A stretch of 9,962 nucleotides of DNA from Candidatus Obscuribacterales bacterium (lineage in GTDB: Bacteria > Cyanobacteriota > Vampirovibrionia > Obscuribacterales > Obscuribacteraceae), in assembly GCA_021732245.1 (NCBI GenBank), contig JAKFVJ010000307.1:1-9962 (forward strand), read 5' to 3'. Within the stretch, counting starts at the first letter, position 1. Each line of letters begins with the position of its first letter. Under the pieces are notes generated by a model. The model was given only the letters and a program-made list of their open reading frames with translations, made no database searches and was not told the DNA's origin. This document shows, in pieces, positions 1-6,986 of the stretch. Made by a program: the position numbers and the translations under genes.

Positions 1-1290
1 AGAGCCACCGGCGAAGCCACTACTTGTACTACCGCCGCCGCCACTACCAGAGCCGAAGTTACCACCTCCACCAGTACCACCCGGACCTGTGGTCGGTGGA
101 GCTGCTAATGTCGCCGCCACTGCTGAAAGTGCGATTTCGGCATCCACAACGCCTCGTCCCATACCGGGTTTGCTCGTGTCTTTTACGATTGAGCTGGATA
201 GAATTCTAAGCACTGACTCGTTTGTCAGTGCCGGGTTTGCATTCCACAGCATGCTGGCAATTCCAGCGATCATGGAGCATGAATACGACGTACCGTGAGT
301 TACTACTGCCTTGCCGTCAGCACCGATTGCGTATATGTCTTTACCGGGTGCTGAAAACCAAACCGGACCACCGTGATTAGAGAAGTCACAAAGATTACCG
401 TCTTGGTCACTGGCAGCGACAAGAATTAAGTTGGGATCTTGTCCGCCTTGTAATGCCAGCCCAGAATTTCCTGCCGGTGCAAAGGCAATTCCACCAAGTA
501 GTCTATAAACTTCAAGTGTTCCATAAATTAGCGGACTGTCTTTAAGAGTATGTCCTCTATCGATCGGACCAGCGCCAATTACGGCGACCTTGATTCCTTT
601 CTCAATACAGAGATCTAGTCCTACCATAAGCATTTCGTCATCGGTGTGGTTGCTGTCGCCAATCTTGATGGGACAGGCAAATCCCCACGGATCGACTGCA
701 GCGATTTCCTCACCATTGTCTGTGGCAGCCACAGCGACTGAGGCAACTCGGGTTCCGTGAGTGCCACTATCACTGGTGTCATTTACATTGCCGATGAGCG
801 ACTCTCCCATGCCGACTTTCGATGTCATCTCTTTGCCGCCGTCTATGCCTGAATCAAGAAATCCAATCCAGTGTCCATTATGTTTTGCCATTTGCCAGGC
901 AGCTGGGATGTGGCAATACGATAGATTCCATTGATTGGCTAGTAGAGGATCATTTACGACAGGTTTTGGTGGTGACTTATCCTCATACCATTCATGAATA
1001 TAATTCGGCTGAACACCTACAAAAATTTTGCTCTTAGATATCTTAGTAATTGCATTTGTGTAATTGTCTACGCTTGTCCGTATTCTAATTAGTGTGCAGA
1101 ATTCCAACCCCCAAGCCCGTTCGACTATACCTCCTGCCGCCTTTACTTCATCTAAAACAAGTTGGAGGTCCTCATTTGGATCGACAGCGGCGAGGATGAT
1201 ACCGGGCTCAAATGTGTTAGCTGAAGCACTGGTGGCTGATAGCATGAAAACTAGGAGTACTATTACTAACGCCTGAGTGATTTGCTTCAT
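1..1290 (-). CDS. Secreted subtilisin-like serine protease (S8 family), C-terminal end outside the window
   Basis: Reading the minus strand from the ATG at 1290 gives 430 codons without a stop up to the left edge, so the 3' end is missing. Residues 1-24 are a signal peptide (hydrophobic core VIVLLVFML, cleavage after SATSASA). Residues about 30-100 resemble an I9-type inhibitory propeptide ending in VGVQPNYIHEW. The S8 catalytic domain follows at about 113-395. Asp146 lies in FLDSGIDG, His178 in GTHGTRVAS, the oxyanion Asn275 in APAGNSG, and Ser335 in GTSYSCSM. All core catalytic residues are therefore present; the usual second His of HGTHVAG is Arg181. After about residue 396 the chain becomes a Pro/Gly/Ser-rich tail, which could be a linker to a further domain or a surface-exposed low-complexity end. 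Start choice is firm, with AGGAGG four bases upstream. Peptidase activity outside the cytoplasm is expected from the family; the substrate is unknown. Confidence 0.93.
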   Translation of the reverse strand, partial: MKQITQALVIVLLVFMLSATSASANTFEPGIILAAVDPNEDLQLVLDEVKAAGGIVERAWGLEFCTLIRIRTSVDNYTNAITKISKSKIFVGVQPNYIHEWYEDKSPPKPVVNDPLLANQWNLSYCHIPAAWQMAKHNGHWIGFLDSGIDGGKEMTSKVGMGESLIGNVNDTSDSGTHGTRVASVAVAATDNGEEIAAVDPWGFACPIKIGDSNHTDDEMLMVGLDLCIEKGIKVAVIGAGPIDRGHTLKDSPLIYGTLEVYRLLGGIAFAPAGNSGLALQGGQDPNLILVAASDQDGNLCDFSNHGGPVWFSAPGKDIYAIGADGKAVVTHGTSYSCSMIAGIASMLWNANPALTNESVLRILSSSIVKDTSKPGMGRGVVDAEIALSAVAATLAAPPTTGPGGTGGGGNFGSGSGGGGSTSSGFAGGS

Positions 1291-1294
1291 CGAT

Positions 1295-1300
1295 CCTCCT
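1295..1300 (-). promoter_or_regulatory. Strong Shine-Dalgarno of the S8 protease gene
   Basis: AGGAGG on the minus strand, four bases before the ATG at 1290. It is the best ribosome binding site in the window and fixes the protease start directly before the signal peptide. Confidence 0.8.
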
Positions 1301-1335
1301 CGAGTTCGCAGTCGAAAGCCTAATTTAGCTTCTTT

Positions 1336-1363
1336 GATATACCCATAAGACTGGCGAATCCAA
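1336..1363 (-). promoter_or_regulatory. Possible promoter of the S8 protease gene
   Basis: On the minus strand TTGGAT (1363-1358) and TATATC (1341-1336) are separated by 16 bases, about 45 bases before the start codon. Both boxes match the sigma-70 consensus only partly, so this is a candidate only. Confidence 0.25.
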
Positions 1364-1448
1364 ACCGTAGACTAATTGATTTAATGCACTTGGCGGGTGT
1401 TTACAGATTCGGGCGAAAGGGTACATGCATATGTGAGCAGCACGATCT

Positions 1449-1452
1449 GGAG
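1449..1452 (+). promoter_or_regulatory. Shine-Dalgarno favouring the GTG start at 1462
   Basis: GGAG ends nine bases before the GTG at 1462. The ATG at 1384, which would add 26 residues, has no purine-rich site in front of it. The shorter start also places the basic segment and hydrophobic core in normal signal-peptide order. Confidence 0.5.
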
Positions 1453-1461
1453 TTCGCTATA

Positions 1462-2004
1462 GTGTTAGAACAAGCCGCATCACGTCTTGCGTGCAAAGCG
1501 AGACCGATAACTATTCTAATAATTGGAATCTTCCTTAGCGGACAGTGTGCCTATGCTCAGGATTTTGGACAAAGTCGATCCGGCTACTTGCTAAATAGGC
1601 TGAAACAACAAACACAACAAGCCCAGCAGCAAGAACAAGCGAGAAAACAGCAAGAAGAAGCTATGAAAAAGTGGCAGACGGATCTTGCTAACGCAATGTG
1701 TCTTGGTCAGAGTCCGCCCCCGAAACCTCAAATTACAAATCCCGATCAAAAGGGAAAAAATAACAGTTGGAAGAATTTTACAAACTCACTAGGACGAACG
1801 AATTCGACCAGTGGACATATGGATGGTTACCAGGGTAATCAAGCATATCGTGGCGTCAGAGAAGGGGATACGTGGACACAAAAGGATACTTGGACGAATC
1901 ACTTTGATCCTAATGCCCAAAAGTATTTCCCGCCGACCGAACCTGCTCCAACGCTGAGTGGACAGCAAATCAACCAACTTATGCAGAATGCTCGTACGCA
2001 CTAA
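1462..2004 (+). CDS. Exported Gln-rich protein of unknown function
   Basis: I do not recognise a family. The frame is open from an ATG at 1384 (206 residues), but GTG at 1462 (180 residues) is preferred because it has a GGAG site and begins just before a signal peptide. That signal peptide has a basic region with CKARP, the core ITILIIGIFLSG, and a cleavage site after QCAYA. The mature chain starts with a charged, Gln-rich stretch (KQQTQQAQQQEQARKQQEEA) likely to form a helix or coiled coil. A polar Asn/Gly/Thr-rich region with several Trp and Tyr residues follows, including TWTQKDTWTNHF. A single Cys sits in AMCLGQ, shortly after the coil; it is not a lipobox. The gene is divergent from the S8 protease and ends 12 bases from the convergent Yip1-like gene. 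The low-complexity composition gives little functional information; a periplasmic or surface location is inferred from the signal peptide. Confidence 0.65.
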   Translation: MLEQAASRLACKARPITILIIGIFLSGQCAYAQDFGQSRSGYLLNRLKQQTQQAQQQEQARKQQEEAMKKWQTDLANAMCLGQSPPPKPQITNPDQKGKNNSWKNFTNSLGRTNSTSGHMDGYQGNQAYRGVREGDTWTQKDTWTNHFDPNAQKYFPPTEPAPTLSGQQINQLMQNARTH

Positions 2005-2010
2005 TCTGCA

Positions 2011-2022
2011 AAATAGCTATTT
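2011..2022. repeat. 12-bp perfect palindrome between convergent genes
   Basis: AAATAGCTATTT is a perfect palindrome between the stop codon of the plus-strand Gln-rich gene and the end of the minus-strand Yip1-like gene, and it includes the latter's TAG. It could act as a weak bidirectional terminator, but it is AT-only apart from the central GC and has no long T-run. Confidence 0.3.
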
Positions 2023-2595
2023 GGATCCACCTAAATAGAGAAATACAATTGCGAAATACCCAAGAAGAATAGTACCCGCTCCGGCGATTACGACAGGCAA
2101 TGTTGTAGCGGCAAGTCCTATTCCTTTGTCGACTTTGAATTGATTTACTAACCCGGCATAATTCCAAAAGCAAGCAAGGATGCTGGACGCTACGACACCA
2201 GCTGTCGGTATCCAGGCAATTGCCAGCGCTGGTGCTGCTGTTAGTGCGAGATCAAAACATTGACGGAAATTGAATTCTCTGTCGAATAATTTTCTCAAGA
2301 GAAAACTCTGCACATAAGCCCATAACGCCATACCGGCATATGCCAACACGACATAAGCCGGAATCAGCATATAGCGCTTGTCTAGGACAGCGAACAAAAT
2401 TGAGAAAATCAGAATCGGCAGCAAGGACCAGACAGCAGCTCTTATCCAGGTGCGCTTGTTCTCTAGTTTTGGCTGCCGTTGCGCATAATACTTATTTGGC
2501 TGCGTGATCTGCATCTTGAGACTAGTTGTCCAAAAGCGCAGCTCTTGTTGCGCTTCCTGCTCTAAATTGGGTTTCTTTGCTGGATAACTCGGCAT
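2017..2595 (-). CDS. Yip1-like multi-pass inner-membrane protein
   Basis: A protein of 192 residues. Residues 1-49 are soluble and charged, with an ITQPNKYYAQ segment similar in place and style to the short N-terminal region of bacterial Yip1-domain proteins. About five hydrophobic segments follow: 52-71, 76-98, about 113-129, 131-149 and 163-187. Family assignment rests on length, membrane layout and overall style and not on a signature motif, so it could equally be called an uncharacterised membrane protein. It starts 30 bases after the stop of the caspase-like/TonB-C gene on the same strand and is probably co-transcribed with it. The start has only a weak site (TAGG, five bases before ATG). 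No catalytic motif is visible. It may anchor or assist the exported upstream partner, but that is only inferred from position. Confidence 0.7.
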   Translation of the reverse strand: MPSYPAKKPNLEQEAQQELRFWTTSLKMQITQPNKYYAQRQPKLENKRTWIRAAVWSLLPILIFSILFAVLDKRYMLIPAYVVLAYAGMALWAYVQSFLLRKLFDREFNFRQCFDLALTAAPALAIAWIPTAGVVASSILACFWNYAGLVNQFKVDKGIGLAATTLPVVIAGAGTILLGYFAIVFLYLGGSK

Positions 2596-2625
2596 ATTTA
2601 CCTAGTTTACCCTAAGCCCTTTAAC

Positions 2626-4011
2626 CTACTTGGAAGAATCATCCGACTTAGAGATGCGCCAGGTAAACTGGTAGCGGATTTGCACTGATTTTGGCGCGCC
2701 CAAAGGAAGTGGATCAAGAGGAGATGCCGTTGCTAATGCTTCCATGGCTGCAGCATCGGCTTTCGGTTCGCCGCTCGATTCGACTATCTGTGGCTCGATA
2801 ATTGTGCCATCTCGTTTGATGGTGAATATGACGGCAATTTTTCTATTCTCCATGCCCTTTGGCGGCTGCCATTTTGCCTGAATCTGCTGCTTCATTTTGG
2901 ACATGTAAGAGCCGAAATCTAATGGTGCCTTTGGCTTTGCCTCGTCATCTTCGTCATCATCTGAGTCTTGCGCATCTTCAGGGTGTCGTTGACGACTGGC
3001 TAGGTCAGGACGTTTCATAGCGAGTTGATCTATTGGATGACCAAATTTGATGCTCTTTGGCGTGGTGCTTTTTACGATGGTGCCAATGGGTGTGCCACCA
3101 AGGCTGGTGTACTCAGCAAGAGCTAAAATAGGAGTTTCTTTCTTGCCTATTTGTACGTCCACAAGTTCTGAGACTCCTTGTTTGACATATTCACCAAGAG
3201 TGATGACTGGTGTCAATCCGTTTGCTACTTGCAGTCCGAGACTGAAAAAGCTGCAGAAAAAACTATTGGGAGTGAGTGTGCTTTCGTAACTCGGCAATTC
3301 AGGTAAATTTGCCGAGAGAATGGAGACACCAGTCTCCTTGCAAATTTCATCAATGCTTGGCTGCATCGGAATTTCCGCGTTATAGGCGCCTTCAGATGCG
3401 GGCGATGTATCCAGTACGCAGAGAATATTGCGAGACTGCAGGCGGCGGCGTAAATCAGTAAGCATTGCTTTCAATGGAATGCCTGTTTCTGATGCATCGC
3501 TTGCTTCGCTGTCTGCGCATAGCAAAATGATGTCGTCGCCTTCTTTGGAAGGGACGGTTCGCGTGCAGACATAGAGTACGACCATGTCGTTGGGTAATGC
3601 TTTTGTGCCAAGCCATGTTGAACTCAGCACATTTTCAATGCCGTATTTTGTTGTCTTCAGCTCCGTAAGAACGCTGACGTGATCTGGAGCAAAGTGTCCG
3701 CACGTGGGATCTTTCAAAATACCCGCCAGGTCGGTGGCATTTTTGACAGCGTAGCGCAGTGGCTCGATTGTCTGATCATGAAAGGAGCCTATCCCTATAA
3801 CGATTGCCCATTTGTCTCTTATTGGTCCAGGAATATCAAATGCGCTTTTGACCGTTGGTTTGGGTTGAGGCTTTGCCGGCGGGGTAGTTTTGTCCTTAGC
3901 TCTGCCCGGTAAAAGTGCGTAAGATGGCTGCACAAAAGAGGCAGCACAGGTTATAGCCAGGGTAAGACTGACAGCAAAACGACCATACTTGGCTGATAAG
4001 AGCGCGAACAT
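2626..4011 (-). CDS. Exported caspase-fold (C14-like) protein, predicted inactive, fused to a TonB C-terminal domain
   Basis: A protein of 461 residues. Residues 1-32 form a signal peptide or N-terminal membrane anchor (FAVSLTLAITCAASF, then PSYA), followed by a Pro/Lys-rich spacer at 42-55. Residues 66 to about 300 look like a metacaspase/C14 domain. It opens with WAIVIGIGSF, a DLAGILK helix and NDMVVLYV; later come ILCVLDTSPASEGA and the ILSANLPELPSYES and FFCSFFSLGL segments expected downstream of the active site. At the catalytic His position (usual S/T-H-G) the sequence is CTRTVP, with Arg151. At the catalytic Cys position (usual D-A-C-x-S-G) it is DTSPASEG, with Ser203. A peptidase is therefore unlikely. 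An acidic linker (DDDEDDE, 351-357) leads to a TonB C-terminal domain at 366-452 with AKWQPPKG, IFTIKRDGTI and the final beta strand IRYQFTW. GGAG lies five bases before the ATG. A scaffold or binding role in the periplasm is inference. Confidence 0.85.
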   Translation of the reverse strand: MFALLSAKYGRFAVSLTLAITCAASFVQPSYALLPGRAKDKTTPPAKPQPKPTVKSAFDIPGPIRDKWAIVIGIGSFHDQTIEPLRYAVKNATDLAGILKDPTCGHFAPDHVSVLTELKTTKYGIENVLSSTWLGTKALPNDMVVLYVCTRTVPSKEGDDIILLCADSEASDASETGIPLKAMLTDLRRRLQSRNILCVLDTSPASEGAYNAEIPMQPSIDEICKETGVSILSANLPELPSYESTLTPNSFFCSFFSLGLQVANGLTPVITLGEYVKQGVSELVDVQIGKKETPILALAEYTSLGGTPIGTIVKSTTPKSIKFGHPIDQLAMKRPDLASRQRHPEDAQDSDDDEDDEAKPKAPLDFGSYMSKMKQQIQAKWQPPKGMENRKIAVIFTIKRDGTIIEPQIVESSGEPKADAAAMEALATASPLDPLPLGAPKSVQIRYQFTWRISKSDDSSK

Positions 4012-4571
4012 CTTTGCTCCGGCAAAAGGAGATATAACTCCAGTTCCGATAAAAGTTACGACAATTAATAGCTTATGTCCAATATGTTTTTATGCAATTT
4101 AAGCGTGGCCGAAAATTTTCATTGGATTTAAGCTCAAAGATGAGCGTTTTTAAGTAACTCGTATCGTCTTGTATAGCGATTGAATATGGCGGTGTGTTGT
4201 CTGTCTCTGATAAAGCAGCGCAGGAAGGATCCGATACTTATGGAAATGGTGATTGATCTATATGTATTCGGGATGTATTTGGGCGAATTTGGATGATTAT
4301 TACTGCGAAAACACAGCCAGGCTATATGCTGACGCGATCGATGACAACCGGTATATCCCTTAGTAGGTGAGGCTTATTGCGATTGTTACGAAGTATTGTG
4401 CAATTGCGAATAAACCAGTGCAACGAATTGCCATTTAAATCGCTAGATACACAATAGATGTGGCTTTTGCTCTGGTTGTTTTCTGAAATCAGCCTATGAA
4501 GCCATTTTTGAATAATCAGTGTGGATTGTTGATCCTGAAATACTAGTACCAGTGCGTTGAGCAGAATTTTC

Positions 4572-4660
4572 CGATCTAAGACAAGATCGATCCGTTTAAT
4601 CCATCGATTAAATAACTTACAGGTGTAGGAAACCTGTAGATAACTCGAGATCTCAAGAGT
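4572..4660. repeat. Cluster of evenly spaced inverted repeats upstream of rsmI
   Basis: Successive perfect inverted repeats are CGATCT/AGATCG (4572-4589, loop 6), TTTAATC/GATTAAA (4595-4612, loop 4) and TACAGGT/ACCTGTA (4618-4638, loop 7). A fourth element, ACTC...GAGT (4643-4660), encloses the palindrome GAGATCTC. The first three begin exactly 23 bases apart, and all four centres are 22-25 bases apart. The stems differ in sequence, so this is not a simple sequence repeat. It ends about 90 bases before the rsmI start and could be a structured 5' leader, a small RNA or an operator array; the strand is undecided. Confidence 0.5.
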
Positions 4661-4739
4661 CGTGAAGAGCTTTTGCTTGATTAGAGGATTTTTTGTATGC
4701 ATGTGTGGTAGATACTTTCGAGGATTAGAAAACATATAC

Positions 4740-4744
4740 AAGGA
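4740..4744 (+). promoter_or_regulatory. Shine-Dalgarno that decides the TTG start of rsmI
   Basis: AAGGA lies eight bases before the TTG at 4753. No in-frame ATG or GTG is available upstream before the TAG at 4726-4728, and TTG here places the N-terminus where RsmI proteins normally begin (SGRLFIIATPVGN). Confidence 0.75.
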
Positions 4745-4752
4745 CGTGGTCG

Positions 4753-5604
4753 TTGTCAGGAAGACTGTTCATTATCGCTACACCTGTTGGTAATCTTGGT
4801 GACCTTACCGAGCGGGCCAAGCAGGCTCTTGAGTCGGCAGATCTAATTCTGGTCGAAGACACGCGCGTCACCATCAAGCTTATTAATTACCTGGGACTAA
4901 AGAAGAAGCTAACCAGTTGCCACGAATACAACGAAGCCAGCCGGGCAAAACTAATGGCCGAGATGGCGTCCAGAGACGCCAGTGTCGCTGTAGTTTCGGA
5001 TGCCGGTACGCCACTTGTCTCTGACCCCGGTTATCAAATTGTGCAGGCGGCAATTGCATGCGGCATGCAGGTTGTGCCAATTCCTGGACCGAGCGCCTTT
5101 TTGCTGGCGCTAGTAGGAAGTGCGTTGCCTTGCGACCGATTTGTGTTTGAGGGCTTTTTGCCGGATAGGCAAAAGACCAGACGCAAGAAGTTGGAGAGCA
5201 TGAAGGATGAAAGGCGTACACTAATTTTCTACGTTGCTCCGCATGATCTCGTTAATGCTCTTGAGCTGGTTCACTCAATTATGGGCGACAGACAAGCATG
5301 TCTTGCCAGAGAGCTAACTAAACTCCACGAGGAATTTATTCGCGGCACAATGTCTGAGATTATTAGCCAGGTAAATGAGCGTGGCGTCAAAGGTGAGTAT
5401 GTGCTGGTTATTGCCGGTGCCGAAGCTCCGCCCGAAATTGAACTGACAGAAGAAGAGTTATTGTCCGAAATTGCCGAACGTCTCAAGACTGGACGTGGGT
5501 TGAAGGAAGTTTCCCAAGAACTGGCTCAGGAATTGAATAGAAGGCGATCCGATATCTATAAGCTTGGACTTAAATGCCGAGACTTAGATACAGAGAATGA
5601 TTAA
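4753..5604 (+). CDS. rsmI: 16S rRNA (cytidine-1402-2'-O)-methyltransferase RsmI
   Basis: RsmI uses S-adenosylmethionine to methylate the 2'-hydroxyl of C1402 in the ribosomal decoding centre, where RsmH adds the N4 methyl group. The 283-residue length is normal for the family. Motifs of the tetrapyrrole-methylase fold appear in order: IATPVGNLGDLTERA from residue 8, EDTR at 35-38, SDAGTPLVSDPG at 82-93, PIPGPSA at 109-115, FEGFLP at 132-137, ELTKLHEEFIRG at 187-198, and GEYVLVI at 214-220. A small C-terminal helical region (about 230-275) with the family's usual KEVSQELAQE...SDIYKL layout closes the protein. Translation starts at a rare TTG supported by AAGGA. Downstream, 77 bases separate it from the CNNM-type gene on the same strand, so an operon is likely but not shown. 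No residue appears to be missing. Confidence 0.96.
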   Translation: MSGRLFIIATPVGNLGDLTERAKQALESADLILVEDTRVTIKLINYLGLKKKLTSCHEYNEASRAKLMAEMASRDASVAVVSDAGTPLVSDPGYQIVQAAIACGMQVVPIPGPSAFLLALVGSALPCDRFVFEGFLPDRQKTRRKKLESMKDERRTLIFYVAPHDLVNALELVHSIMGDRQACLARELTKLHEEFIRGTMSEIISQVNERGVKGEYVLVIAGAEAPPEIELTEEELLSEIAERLKTGRGLKEVSQELAQELNRRRSDIYKLGLKCRDLDTEND

Positions 5605-5681
5605 GTATTAGGGCAAAACCGTTCTTTGATTGGCTTGTCCGGGAATATACCAGCATAGGTTGTTGCGTCCTTTAGAGGTCG

Positions 5682-6986
5682 ATGGTTACCACAAGCGCCT
5701 GGATTTTGTTTATCGTGCTGTTAGTCATGGCTAACGGGTTGCTTTCATTGGCTGAGATGTCCATTGTCTCTTCGCGTAAAGCCCGCCTGCAGGGTTTGAT
5801 AAAGAAAGGCAACACGGGCGCTAAGGTAGCTTTAGAGCTGTCGAATTCACCCAACCAGTTTTTATCTACTATTCAGGCAGGTGTAACAGGAGTTGGAATT
5901 TTATCCGGTGCCTTCGGGGGAGCAACAATTGCCCAGAATCTATCCGATATTCTTGCCTTAATTCCACCGATAAAACCATATGCTGATGCCATAGGCATGA
6001 CTGTGGTTGTCGTCTTAATCACCTATTTCACGCTCATCCTGGGTGAGCTTGTACCCAAGAGACTGGCTTTGGCTGACCCGGAGCGAATCGGCAGTGCGCT
6101 TGCCCCGGCAATGAAGAGACTTGCTCATTTAGCAGGACCTGTCGTTAGGTTATTGACTATTTCCACAGATTTTGTCTTTGCTCTATTGCCGATCAAAATA
6201 CAAAAAGAGCCGGCTGTCACTGAACAAGAACTGGAAGTAATGATTGATGAGGGCAAGCAAGTCGGCGTATTACAGACGATGGAATACAAAATGCTGTCCG
6301 GAATATTCGATCTTAACGAGAAAAAGGTCAGCGCAGTCATGACTCCAATGACTAAAATTGTTTGGCTGAAAGCAACCGATAGTCCAAAGGTCTTGATGGA
6401 ATCAGTGATTGCCAATCCGCACTCTCGTTTTCCTGTAGGCGAAAGTTCGCTGGAGAATGTAATCGGCATAGTCAGTTCGAAGGAATTGTTGGTCCGTTGG
6501 ACTATCGATAAGACGTTTGACTTGAAGGCTTTGATGACGCAGCCGCTTATACTGCCAAGTTCGCAGTCGGTGATGGATGTGCTTAAGTCTTTCAAGAAAG
6601 CCGGCACTGATGTGGCTTTAGTTATGGATGAATACGGTGCTCTTGAAGGAATGGTTACTATTACCGATGTCGTTAGAGCAATCATGGGCGAAACGCATGT
6701 TGGCGATGAAAAGCCTCGCTGGCAAATTGTTGATCGCAAAGACGGTACTTGCCTTGTCGATGGTTTGACGCCGACTGACGAATTCATTCGCTTTTTCAAA
6801 GTTGCTGAGGCTGCTTCGGAAAAAGCAGATTTCGAAACTCTGGCCGGACTTATCGTCCACCAGCTTGATCACATTCCTCAAGTTGCTGAAAAGGTCACTT
6901 GGAATGGGCTTTGTTTGGAAGTAGTTGACATGGATGGCTATAGAATTGATAAAGTTATGGTCTGTAAGTCAACGGAACTCTCATGA
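5682..6986 (+). CDS. CNNM/CorC (TlyC, HlyC) family CBS-domain membrane protein
   Basis: A protein of 434 residues with the standard order of the family. The CNNM (DUF21) transmembrane domain covers about 1-195, with NGLLSLAEMSIVSSRKARL near the N-terminus and the conserved ILGELVPKRLAL at 119-130. A CBS pair follows at about 213-335: VSAVMTPMTKIVWL opens the first, and DEYGALEGMVTITDVV closes the second. The CorC_HlyC domain is at 346-428 (WQIVDRKDGTCLVDGLTP ... ADFETLAGLIV). Members act in the cytoplasmic membrane in divalent-cation homeostasis, with Mg2+ efflux and Na+-coupled transport shown for some. Older names call them hemolysins, for which there is no evidence here. The substrate cannot be read from sequence. 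An AGAGG site lies three bases before the ATG, closer than usual. Its stop overlaps the start of the next gene in ATGA, implying coupled translation. Confidence 0.93.
   Translation: MVTTSAWILFIVLLVMANGLLSLAEMSIVSSRKARLQGLIKKGNTGAKVALELSNSPNQFLSTIQAGVTGVGILSGAFGGATIAQNLSDILALIPPIKPYADAIGMTVVVVLITYFTLILGELVPKRLALADPERIGSALAPAMKRLAHLAGPVVRLLTISTDFVFALLPIKIQKEPAVTEQELEVMIDEGKQVGVLQTMEYKMLSGIFDLNEKKVSAVMTPMTKIVWLKATDSPKVLMESVIANPHSRFPVGESSLENVIGIVSSKELLVRWTIDKTFDLKALMTQPLILPSSQSVMDVLKSFKKAGTDVALVMDEYGALEGMVTITDVVRAIMGETHVGDEKPRWQIVDRKDGTCLVDGLTPTDEFIRFFKVAEAASEKADFETLAGLIVHQLDHIPQVAEKVTWNGLCLEVVDMDGYRIDKVMVCKSTELS

Larger units (their letters stand above)
4012..4752. other. 741-base intergenic region without a convincing gene
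   Basis: This lies between the divergent starts of the pseudo-caspase gene (minus) and rsmI (plus), so it must hold promoters for both, but no sigma-70 pair stands out. I found no tRNA and no conserved protein. A 139-codon frame on the minus strand (4322-4741) and a 36-codon frame on the plus strand (4186-4296) have no ribosome binding site and no recognisable sequence. The visible structure is the inverted-repeat cluster at 4572-4660 and a weak hairpin followed by five T at 4132-4151. The length is large for this otherwise compact window, so a degraded gene or a non-coding RNA is possible. Confidence 0.6.

Noticed and set aside
24..298. Two plus-strand frames opposite the S8 protease
   Set aside because: They are shadows of the minus-strand protease gene, whose catalytic motifs fix the coding strand.
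2626..4011. Calling the caspase-like protein an active metacaspase or a caspase-based defence effector
   Set aside because: Both catalytic positions are replaced (Arg151, Ser203), the protein carries an export signal, and no defence genes are nearby.
4132..4151. Hairpin GCTCA-AAGA-TGAGC followed by G and TTTTT, terminator-like on the plus strand
   Set aside because: The stem is only five bases, and no plus-strand gene lies upstream for it to end. It would matter only if an unseen RNA is made from the gap.
4186..4296. 36-codon plus-strand frame starting with ATG
   Set aside because: No Shine-Dalgarno, no recognisable sequence, and isolated in a gene-free stretch; not enough to call a small gene.
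4322..4741. 139-codon minus-strand frame upstream of rsmI
   Set aside because: It begins with TTG, has no ribosome binding site, shows no recognisable motif or domain, and its composition is not protein-like. It also spans the inverted-repeat cluster.
6125..6799. 224-codon minus-strand frame inside the CNNM/CorC gene
   Set aside because: It is fully covered by the plus-strand CNNM and CBS domains; no motifs of its own.
5682..6986. Naming the CNNM/CorC protein a hemolysin
   Set aside because: The TlyC/HlyC name is historical. The domain order is that of an ion-transport membrane protein, and nothing indicates a toxin.
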